Assembly (NCBI GenBank): GCA_020626545.1
Contig: JAHKZS010000062.1
Location: forward strand, 1 to 12,211
Length of the DNA: 12,211 nucleotides
Source: a bacterium
GTDB lineage: Bacteria > Bacillota > Clostridia > Oscillospirales > Acutalibacteraceae
Direction: 5' to 3'
A program made the position numbers and the translations under genes. Position 1 is the stretch's first letter. Each line of letters begins with the position of its first letter. The notes beneath the pieces are model-generated. The model saw only the letters and a list, made by a program, of their open reading frames with translations. It was not told where the DNA came from and searched no databases. Positions 6,685 through 12,211 of the stretch are shown here, one piece after another.

Positions 6685-8061
6685 TCAATCCTTATTTATT
6701 AATTCTGATACTCTCTTAGCCTGAGCCTTTACGTTTTCGGGAGCGGGGCCGCCGAAAGCTGTCCGCTGGCTTACGCAGTACTCGAGAGAGATTGCCTTGT
6801 AAACATCCTCGTTGAATACATCACATACTTTCTTGTATTCGTCGAGAGGTAAGCTCTCTAAATCCGTGCCGAGTTCAATACAGCGCGCTACAAGCTCGCC
6901 CGTAGCCTTGTAAGCGTCTCTGAACGGAACGCCGTTTTTAGTGAGCCAGTCGGCGACGTCGGTAGCGTTGATAAATCCGCCCGCGGCGGCTTTACGCATA
7001 TTCTCGGGGATAACCCTCATTGTGTCGAGCATCGGGTTAAACGCCGTTAAGCACATTTTAACCGTATCAACCGCGTCGAAAATCGCTTCCTTGTCCTCCT
7101 GCATATCCTTGTTGTACGCAAGCGCGATACCCTTCATAACGGTTAAAAGCGTCATTGTATCGCCGAAAACCCGTCCGCTCTTACCTCGTACCAATTCGGC
7201 GATATCGGGATTCTTTTTCTGAGGCATAATCGACGAGCCTGTGGAGAACGCGTCGTCGAGCTCAATAAACTTAAACTCCCAACTGCACCACATAATAATC
7301 TCCTCAGAGAAACGGCTCAGATGAACCATAATTATCGAAAGTGCCGAAGCGAACTCTATGCAGTAATCTCGGTCGGAAACGCCGTCGAGCGAATTGTTCG
7401 TAATATCGTCGAAGTTTAAAAGCTCTTTTGTAATAGTTCTGTCTATCGGATAAGTAGTGCCAGCTAAAGCGCAGGAGCCCAGAGGCATTACATTCATACG
7501 CTTGTAGCAGTCGTCAAGACGGCTGATGTCGCGAAGTATCATTTCGGCGTAGGCTAAAAGATGGTGACCGAAAGTAATCGGCTGAGCCCTCTGTAAGTGA
7601 GTATAACCAGGCATAACCGTAGCGCTGTACTGCTCGGCTTTTTTAGCGATAATCGAAACGAGCTCCTCAAGCTGAGCCTTGATATTTTTAAGCTCTTTTC
7701 TGAGGTAAAGCTTGTTATCGAGCGCAACCTGGTCGTTACGGCTTCGAGAGGTGTGAAGCCTTTTACCGTCGTCGCCGATACGGCTTGTAAGCTCGCCCTC
7801 GACGAATGTGTGTATATCCTCGGCTTCCATATCTATTTTAAGAGTACCGTTTTCTATATCGTTTAAAATAGAGTTGAGCCCTTCGATAATATGCGCGGAC
7901 TGTTCTTCGGTAATAATACCGCATTTTCCGAGCATAGCGGCGTGAGCGATACTTCCCTCTATATCTTCTCTGTACATACGGCTGTCGAACGGAATAGAGC
8001 TGTTGAAATCGTTCGTAGTTTTAGATAGCTCTTTTTTAAAACGACCTTTCCATAACTGCAT
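6685..8061 (-). CDS. argH: Argininosuccinate lyase
   Basis: Cleaves argininosuccinate to arginine and fumarate, the final step; members of the fumarase/aspartase superfamily act as homotetramers in the cytoplasm. The 458 residues are full length. Key regions are MQLWKGRF at the N-terminus, HTSRSRNDQVA (103-113), GYTHLQRAQP with the active-site His155, and the family signature GSSIMPQKKNP (275-285) carrying the catalytic serine loop and substrate lysine. ATG at 8061 is preceded by AGGTG at 7 nt. The 73-bp gap to argG contains a hairpin but no convincing promoter, so argH is most likely read from the argG promoter. Confidence 0.97.
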   Translation of the reverse strand: MQLWKGRFKKELSKTTNDFNSSIPFDSRMYREDIEGSIAHAAMLGKCGIITEEQSAHIIEGLNSILNDIENGTLKIDMEAEDIHTFVEGELTSRIGDDGKRLHTSRSRNDQVALDNKLYLRKELKNIKAQLEELVSIIAKKAEQYSATVMPGYTHLQRAQPITFGHHLLAYAEMILRDISRLDDCYKRMNVMPLGSCALAGTTYPIDRTITKELLNFDDITNNSLDGVSDRDYCIEFASALSIIMVHLSRFSEEIIMWCSWEFKFIELDDAFSTGSSIMPQKKNPDIAELVRGKSGRVFGDTMTLLTVMKGIALAYNKDMQEDKEAIFDAVDTVKMCLTAFNPMLDTMRVIPENMRKAAAGGFINATDVADWLTKNGVPFRDAYKATGELVARCIELGTDLESLPLDEYKKVCDVFNEDVYKAISLEYCVSQRTAFGGPAPENVKAQAKRVSELINKD

Positions 8062-8087
8062 ACTTAGTCACCTATCCTTATAAAGCA

Positions 8088-8121
8088 CTTAATGGGACAG
8101 AGTAAACCCTGCCCCGATAAG
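8088..8121 (-). other. Hairpin between argG and argH
   Basis: Arms 8094-8100 and 8109-8115 pair over 7 bp (one G-U on the RNA) around an 8-nt loop, and CTTA/TAAG (8088-8091 and 8118-8121) extends the stem beyond a 2x2 internal loop. No T-run follows in the - direction, so full termination is unlikely. It could be an mRNA-stability or processing element separating argG from the rest of the message. Confidence 0.4.
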
Positions 8122-8134
8122 TAAAGTTGTTTAA

Positions 8135-9355
8135 TTATTTAATAAGACCTTTCTTGGCTCTTACCTTAATCGGAAGTCCGAAAAGATTGATGAAGCCCGC
8201 GGAATCGTTCTGGTCGTAAACCTCGTCCTCGTCGAAGGTCGCGATTTCTTCGTCGTAAAGAGAGTAAGGACTTGTAACGCCCGCGTCAATGATATTGCCC
8301 TTGTAAAGCTTGAGCTTTACGTCGCCTGTTACGTACTGCTGAGTGCTGTCGACGAAAGCCGAGAGAGCTTCTCTTAAAGGTGTGTACCATTTACCGTCGT
8401 ATACGAGCTCGGCGAACTTAATCGCGAGAACTGATTTATAATGCTGAGTGTCTTTGTCAAGACAAATCTCCTCGAGCTTATTGTGAGCGGCGAAAAGAAT
8501 TGTACCGCCCGGGGTTTCGTAAACGCCCCTAGCCTTCATACCTACAAGACGATTTTCTACAATATCGGTGATACCGATACCGTTCTTACCGCCGATTTCG
8601 TTAAGCTTCTGTACAATGCTAACGGCGTCCATTTCTTCTCCGTTAATGCTCTTAGCCTCGCCCTTTTCAAAGTGGATAGTAACGTACTCAGGTGCATCGG
8701 GAGCCTGAAGCGGCGATACTCCCATCTCAAGGAAGCCTTCCTTTTCGTACATAGGCTCGTTCGCGGGATCTTCGAGGTCAAGTCCCTCGTGGCTTAAATG
8801 CCAGAGGTTCTTATCCTTGGAGTAGTTGGTTTCTCTGTTTATCTTAAGAGGAATCTTCTTTTCCTCGGCGTAAGCGATTTCTTCCTCACGGCTCTTGAAT
8901 TCCCATGTTCTCCAGGGAGCGATTATCGGCATATCGGGAGCGTAAGCTTTAATAGCGAGCTCAAAACGAACCTGATCGTTACCTTTACCTGTACAGCCGT
9001 GGCAGATAGCGTCCGCGCCTTCTTTTTTAGCGATTTCAACTAATCTCTTAGCGATAATAGGACGAGCGAATGATGTACCGAGTAAGTATTTACCCTCGTA
9101 AACAGCGCCCGCTTTAATTGTGGGATATACATATTCCTCTACGAATTCTTTGTTTAAATCCTCTACATAGAGCTTCGAAGCGCCTGTAGCGATAGCTTTC
9201 TCCTCTAAGCCCTCGAGCTCGTCAGCCTGGCCGACATTACCCGAAACCGCGATAACCTCGCAGTTGTTGTAGTTATCCTTTAACCAGGGAATGATAATAG
9301 ATGTATCCAGTCCGCCCGAATAAGCGAGCACAACTTTTTTAATCTCTTTAGCCAT
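8135..9355 (-). CDS. argG: Argininosuccinate synthase
   Basis: Joins citrulline and aspartate using ATP, forming argininosuccinate via a citrullyl-AMP intermediate; acts in the cytoplasm as a tetramer. The 406 residues match the family. The N-type ATP pyrophosphatase loop AYSGGLDTS is at 11-19, the [14 protein letters not shown] block at 119-132 binds ATP, citrulline and aspartate, and NLWHLSHEG with LEDP (183-197) follows. It is the first gene of the leftward operon. The start is fixed by a strong GGAGG 7 nt before ATG. The promoter lies 42-69 bp upstream with an ARG-box-like operator next to it, so repression or modulation by an ArgR/AhrC-type regulator in response to arginine is likely. 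Confidence 0.98.
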   Translation of the reverse strand: MAKEIKKVVLAYSGGLDTSIIIPWLKDNYNNCEVIAVSGNVGQADELEGLEEKAIATGASKLYVEDLNKEFVEEYVYPTIKAGAVYEGKYLLGTSFARPIIAKRLVEIAKKEGADAICHGCTGKGNDQVRFELAIKAYAPDMPIIAPWRTWEFKSREEEIAYAEEKKIPLKINRETNYSKDKNLWHLSHEGLDLEDPANEPMYEKEGFLEMGVSPLQAPDAPEYVTIHFEKGEAKSINGEEMDAVSIVQKLNEIGGKNGIGITDIVENRLVGMKARGVYETPGGTILFAAHNKLEEICLDKDTQHYKSVLAIKFAELVYDGKWYTPLREALSAFVDSTQQYVTGDVKLKLYKGNIIDAGVTSPYSLYDEEIATFDEDEVYDQNDSAGFINLFGLPIKVRAKKGLIK

Positions 9356-9396
9356 AATTTTACCTCCGAAAATTTATTCTTTATGTTACACTTAAT

Positions 9397-9424
9397 ATTA
9401 TACTCGTAATATACAAAAAATCAA
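9397..9424 (-). promoter_or_regulatory. Promoter of the arginine operon (argG)
   Basis: On the - strand, -35 TTGATT (9424-9419) and a perfect -10 TATAAT (9402-9397) are separated by 16 bp, a good sigma-A type match. Transcription would start near 9390, giving a leader of about 35 nt before argG, enough for the ribosome-binding site but not for an attenuator or riboswitch. Confidence 0.8.
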
Positions 9425-9429
9425 GCCTT

Positions 9430-9458
9430 TTTGCATAAATATTCAAAATTTATGCAAA
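9430..9458. promoter_or_regulatory. ARG-box-like operator (ArgR/AhrC)
   Basis: Two perfect 11-bp inverted arms (TTTGCATAAAT at 9430-9440 and ATTTATGCAAA at 9448-9458) flank ATTCAAA. The first 18 bases, TTTGCATAAATATTCAAA, match the E. coli ARG box consensus WNTGAATWWWWATTCANW at 17 of 18 positions by my count. A weaker box (3 mismatches) overlaps on the right arm. The element begins 5 bp upstream of the argG -35. Binding by an ArgR homologue is inferred from the match and from the regulated operon; no argR gene lies in the window. Confidence 0.75.
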
Positions 9459-9586
9459 GTATATAAAATATAATATAAATAGAGTAAAAATACGATGTTT
9501 ATTGATAAAAGCGAGGCGTTTTTAAATAAAACTTTCAGTTTTCAGGGAGAAAAAAAGATATAAAAAGATAAAATAAAATGAATATT

Positions 9587-9619
9587 AATGTATAAATATA
9601 CATAGATATTGAATATTCA
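9587..9619. promoter_or_regulatory. AT-rich dyads resembling ARG boxes upstream of the flavin reductase gene
   Basis: TGTATAAATATACA (9589-9602) is a perfect 6-bp dyad with a 2-bp centre and matches the 14-bp ARG core at 12 positions. TGAATATTCA (9610-9619) is a 10-bp palindrome overlapping the -35 of the rightward promoter, and resembles two ARG half-sites without the spacer. AT-rich DNA makes such matches easier by chance, so an operator role is tentative. Confidence 0.3.
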
Positions 9620-9637
9620 GCGAATCTATGCTACAAT
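9609..9637 (+). promoter_or_regulatory. Promoter of the flavin reductase/lipoprotein pair
   Basis: TTGAAT (9609-9614) and TACAAT (9632-9637) are spaced by 17 bp, and a TG two bases before the -10 (9629-9630) gives an extended -10. The predicted start near 9644 leaves a leader of about 48 nt before the ATG at 9692. Confidence 0.7.
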
Positions 9638-9691
9638 ATACGCATACTCACGCTAAAATAATTATATATTAATTAGGAAAGGAATGATACT

Positions 9692-10198
9692 ATGTCAAAT
9701 TTCAGAGAGATTACTCCGAGTGAGTTTACCAATACATTTGATATGATAGGCAAGGATTGGGCGCTCGTTACCGCTAAGAACGGCGATGGATGTAATACAA
9801 TGACAATTTCCTGGGGAGGACTGGGAATTATGTGGAACAAACCCGTAGCGTTTACATTTATCCGTCCCCAGCGTTTTACATACGGACTTGTTGAGAACGA
9901 GAACTACTTTACAATAAGCTTTTATGATGAGAAATATCGTAAAGCCTTACAGTTTTGCGGTTCAAAAAGCGGCCGCGATTATGATAAGGCTAAAGAATGC
10001 GGACTAACTCCTGTTTATGACGAAGACGCTCCGTATTTCGAGGAAGCGAAATTAGTTCTTGTATGTAAAAAGCTCTACGCTCAGGACTTAACCGAGGAGA
10101 GTGTTATCGCCAAGGACGAAACCGCTCCGTTTTATAACGGCGATGATTATCATAAAATGTATATAAGCGAAATTGTGAAGGTTTTAGAAAAGAAATGA
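9692..10198 (+). CDS. Flavin reductase-like (FMN-binding split-barrel) protein
   Basis: A 168-residue cytoplasmic protein of the flavin reductase-like family. The visible signature is NTMTISWGGLGIMWNKPV (35-52) followed by IRPQRFTYGLVEN (57-69), the region that binds FMN in this fold, then SFYDEKYRKALQFCG (76-90) and a C-terminal KMYISEIVKVL strand-helix. Members bind FMN and either reduce free flavin with NAD(P)H or have unassigned redox roles, so the partner and substrate cannot be named. ATG is preceded by AAAGGA at 8 nt, and a promoter sits about 55 bp upstream. Its stop overlaps the start of the next gene by 4 bp (ATGA), so the two are translated together, although one product is cytoplasmic and the other exported. 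Confidence 0.88.
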   Translation: MSNFREITPSEFTNTFDMIGKDWALVTAKNGDGCNTMTISWGGLGIMWNKPVAFTFIRPQRFTYGLVENENYFTISFYDEKYRKALQFCGSKSGRDYDKAKECGLTPVYDEDAPYFEEAKLVLVCKKLYAQDLTEESVIAKDETAPFYNGDDYHKMYISEIVKVLEKK

Positions 10199-11352
10199 AA
10201 AAACTGATGTTTAAAATTTTGAGCGCCGTATTGGTTATAGCTTTATCGTTATCGTCGCTTGCGGGATGTTCAAAATCCGAAAAAAAGGAATTTAATATCG
10301 ACAAAATAACCGTAAGCGCTTCTGATAAATCGAGGATAGAAGTCGAAACAGACGACACGCTCAGGGAAAAAGAGTTTGTAGGAAGCGCAGCCATTACAAT
10401 AAACGATGACGATATTTACTCTAAATCATTTGGATACGCTGACGCTGTTAAGAGTAAGAAGTTTAATGATGAGAGCTTGTTTTCGGTCGGCCATCTAACC
10501 CAGAATATCACAGGCGCGGCTGTGCTTATGCTCGATAAAAGCGGCAAGCTTAGTTTGGATGATACACTTGATAAATACTTCGATTCTAAATACGGAGATT
10601 TAACGTCGGTAACTGTGGAAGATTTGCTCTCAAACAGGGTTAATTTCGGTAATTATATTTACGAAATATCTACTACTCCAGCGGAAAACAAGCCGCTCGA
10701 AAAATATGTTAAATCCGAAAATCCCGACAAATACAGTGTAAAAGTTAACAGATTAGTTTTAACCCATATTTTAAAACACGGTTTCTCGAAGCGGGGAAAT
10801 TCCGCTCAGTCTAATTATTTCCTGCTCGGAAAGATTATTACCAAAGCCTCGGGGACAAGCTATCGAGACTATATTAAGAAAAGCATTTTCGATAAACTCG
10901 GTATGAAGAATTCGATGTTTGTGTCCGGAAAGAATAAGCTTGCGGGATATGATATGAATAATAAGGTATGGAGACGTTTTACCGAGAATCCCGCTTTACT
11001 GAATTTCGGATACGCCTATTCAGCTTTCGGAATGGTGTCCTGCTCAAAGGATATGTCTAAGTTTTATAAAGCTTTAGTAAACGGCACGCTCGGCGGTATA
11101 AATTACCTGAAAGAGATAAAGCTCGCGCCGTCTAATACATACTGCGGCTTTACTCAAGACGGAAATAATATTACAGCGTCCGCCAGAGTATTGGTTCACT
11201 GCGATTATGTTCATATTAATATCCAGACTAAAGAAGTTGTATTGATGATGTCTAATCGTGTAGGAAAAACCGATATTAAAAATACCGGCGACGAGCTTTA
11301 TAAAATCTTAAGTTCAAAGATTAACGGAATTATACTGGCGAACATAAAATAG
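10195..11352 (+). CDS. Lipoprotein with degenerate serine hydrolase (class C beta-lactamase/PBP-like) domain
   Basis: A 385-residue exported lipoprotein. Residues 1-24 form a signal peptide (MKK, hydrophobic core, LAG) before lipobox Cys25, so it should be anchored on the outer face of the membrane. From about residue 55 to the end it follows the beta-lactamase-related serine hydrolase fold: a GSAAITINDDDI..SFGYAD N-terminus, SVGHLTQNITGAAVLML then GKLSLDDTLDKYF (97-129), SNYFLLGKIITKASG (206-220) with IFDKLGMKNSMF, AFGMVSCSKDMSKFYKAL (277-294), and a final VVLMMSN strand. By motif alignment, the catalytic SxxK is H100-L-T-Q103, the YxN is S203-A-Q205, and no HxG or KTG appears before the last strands (ASAR instead). 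The reading frame is intact, so it looks like a maintained pseudoenzyme or binding protein, not a hydrolase. It is coupled to the upstream flavin reductase gene by an ATGA overlap. Confidence 0.85.
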   Translation: MKKLMFKILSAVLVIALSLSSLAGCSKSEKKEFNIDKITVSASDKSRIEVETDDTLREKEFVGSAAITINDDDIYSKSFGYADAVKSKKFNDESLFSVGHLTQNITGAAVLMLDKSGKLSLDDTLDKYFDSKYGDLTSVTVEDLLSNRVNFGNYIYEISTTPAENKPLEKYVKSENPDKYSVKVNRLVLTHILKHGFSKRGNSAQSNYFLLGKIITKASGTSYRDYIKKSIFDKLGMKNSMFVSGKNKLAGYDMNNKVWRRFTENPALLNFGYAYSAFGMVSCSKDMSKFYKALVNGTLGGINYLKEIKLAPSNTYCGFTQDGNNITASARVLVHCDYVHINIQTKEVVLMMSNRVGKTDIKNTGDELYKILSSKINGIILANIK

Positions 11353-11381
11353 TTGACCTGTTGTGCAATTTGTGGTAAAAT
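11353..11381 (+). promoter_or_regulatory. Promoter of hppA
   Basis: TTGACC (11353-11358) and TAAAAT (11376-11381) are separated by 17 bp with a TGG extended -10 (11373-11375). The -35 begins at the first base after the upstream stop codon. The expected start near 11388 leaves about 49 nt of leader. No terminator separates it from the lipoprotein gene, so read-through from that pair may add to hppA expression. Confidence 0.8.
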
Positions 11382-11436
11382 GTAATGTAATACTTTACCG
11401 AATAGTTTAATTTGCCAATAAAAGTGGAGTGATTGT

Positions 11437-12211
11437 ATGAAAGATTTTGCGTTACTGATTCCCGTAGCGGCAGGCGTAATAGCGCTCGCGTTTGCGGTTT
11501 ATTTCGCGCTGTTTATACGTAAACAGGACGCCGGTACGGATAGAATGAAAAAAATTTCCTCAGCGATTTCCAAGGGCGCGCGAGCGTTCCTTTTCGCCGA
11601 GTACAAGATACTTATCGTTTTCGCGGCAGTACTTTTCGTCGTAATCGGATTTGTAATCGACTGGGCTACGGCGGGCTGTTTTATACTCGGAGCGTTGTTC
11701 TCGACGCTCGCGGGTTATTTCGGAATGACCGTCGCGACTATGGCGAATGTACGTACCGCCAACGCCGCGCGTGAAAAGGGTATGAATAAAGCCCTTAAAG
11801 TCGCGTTCAGAGGCGGAGCGGTTATGGGACTTTCCGTAGTAGGCTTAGGCGTAGTCGGTCTCGGAATTGTATTTGTTATTCTTAATAATATATTTAACCT
11901 CGCTAACGACAGCGAAATGCTTCGTGTATTTACGGGCTTTAGCTTAGGAGCTTCCTCAATCGCCTTGTTCGCGAGAGTAGGCGGCGGTATCTATACAAAG
12001 GCTGCCGATGTAGGAGCTGACCTCGTAGGTAAGGTAGAAGCGGGTATTCCCGAGGATGATCCCCGTAACCCCGCCACAATCGCCGATAACGTTGGCGATA
12101 ACGTAGGCGACGTCGCGGGTATGGGAGCTGACCTTTTCGAGAGTTATGTAGGTTCTATAGTTTCCGCTATTACGCTTGCGTTCGCGGCGTTCAGTGGATC
12201 GTCCGCGTCTA
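11437..12211 (+). CDS. hppA: Membrane-bound ion-pumping pyrophosphatase (N-terminal part)
   Basis: Hydrolyses pyrophosphate and pumps H+ or Na+ across the membrane. The first 258 residues are present; full proteins are usually around 650-750 residues, so the gene runs off the window. Hydrophobic segments are visible at about 5-27, 57-75, 79-103, 125-150, 163-180 and 238-253. The family's pyrophosphate/Mg-binding signatures are intact: GGIYTKAADVGADLVGKVE (183-201), then EDDPRNPATIADNVGDNVGD (206-225) and GADLFESY (230-237). Because the segment that distinguishes K+-dependent from K+-independent enzymes lies beyond the window, the subtype and ion cannot be assigned. ATG is preceded by GGAG at 7 nt and a dedicated promoter. 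Such pumps recover energy from pyrophosphate made in biosynthesis, including that released by argininosuccinate synthase, but a specific link is not implied. Confidence 0.95.
   Translation, partial: MKDFALLIPVAAGVIALAFAVYFALFIRKQDAGTDRMKKISSAISKGARAFLFAEYKILIVFAAVLFVVIGFVIDWATAGCFILGALFSTLAGYFGMTVATMANVRTANAAREKGMNKALKVAFRGGAVMGLSVVGLGVVGLGIVFVILNNIFNLANDSEMLRVFTGFSLGASSIALFARVGGGIYTKAADVGADLVGKVEAGIPEDDPRNPATIADNVGDNVGDVAGMGADLFESYVGSIVSAITLAFAAFSGSSAS

Larger units (their letters stand above)
9356..9691. other. Divergent regulatory intergenic region
   Basis: A 336-bp AT-rich region separates argG (leftward) from the flavin reductase-like gene (rightward). It contains the argG promoter, an ARG-box-like dyad, a rightward promoter and further AT-rich dyads. 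Between about 9460 and 9575 I see only AT-rich, partly A-tracted DNA, including purine-rich repeats of the AAAAAGATA type around 9551-9570 that may be curved. No convincing gene or structured RNA is visible; the argG leader is too short for a T-box. Confidence 0.7.

Noticed and set aside
9356..9396. T-box, attenuator or riboswitch in the argG leader
   Set aside because: The predicted leader is about 35 nt with no stem or terminator, too short for such elements.
9495..9563. A 22-codon ORF (starting MFIDKSEAFLNK) in the divergent intergenic region
   Set aside because: It has no convincing ribosome-binding site and no promoter placed for it, and a frame this short occurs easily by chance.
9551..9580. 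A/T-rich purine repeats as a replication origin or CRISPR-like array
   Set aside because: Repeats are short, irregular and without spacers, and no DnaA-box cluster or cas gene is visible.

Overview
The window reads as chromosomal DNA from a Gram-positive anaerobe of the class Clostridia, probably a gut Oscillospirales/Ruminococcaceae-type organism. The grounds are strong AGGAGG-type ribosome binding sites, sigma-A style promoters, moderate GC with AT-rich intergenic DNA, a ten-gene arginine operon of Firmicutes layout, and a membrane pyrophosphatase. The taxonomic call is inference; no rRNA or other marker gene lies in the window.

Layout. Bases 1-402 are the 3' end of an unrecognised, tyrosine- and asparagine-rich protein on the + strand. 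Two back-to-back terminators (406-432 for the + gene, 455-480 for the - operon) separate it from a convergent arginine operon at 484-9355. In transcription order (right to left) that operon is argG, argH, argC, argJ, a possible 56-codon ORF, argB, a YpeA-like GNAT acetyltransferase, argD, argF and an ArsC/Spx-family thioredoxin-fold protein. A 336-bp AT-rich divergent region (9356-9691) holds the argG promoter with an ARG-box-like operator and a separate promoter facing right. On the right, a flavin reductase-like protein overlaps by 4 bp (ATGA) a lipoprotein with a beta-lactamase/serine-hydrolase fold. A consensus promoter starting right after that stop codon drives a membrane pyrophosphatase gene (hppA) that runs off the window.

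How the genes work together. ArgJ (acetyl transfer), ArgB, ArgC and ArgD take glutamate to N-acetylornithine, and ArgJ recycles the acetyl group to release ornithine. ArgF, ArgG and ArgH convert ornithine to arginine. All eight steps from glutamate are therefore encoded here; carAB (carbamoyl phosphate) is absent. The pathway appears controlled at two levels: an ArgR/AhrC-type operator next to the argG promoter, and an ArgB with the N-terminal helix and C-terminal signature of arginine-inhibited N-acetylglutamate kinases. Junctions are tight, and several stop codons lie inside the next gene's Shine-Dalgarno sequence, which suggests translational coupling.

The least ordinary parts are: the serine-hydrolase lipoprotein, in which all three catalytic motifs appear lost (HxxQ in place of SxxK, SxQ in place of YxN, no HxG/KTG); the small ORF and GC hairpin between argJ and argB; the two accessory genes carried by the arginine operon; and the ARG-like dyads in the divergent intergenic region. 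I see no CRISPR array, transposon, tRNA or clearly novel defence-type system here.
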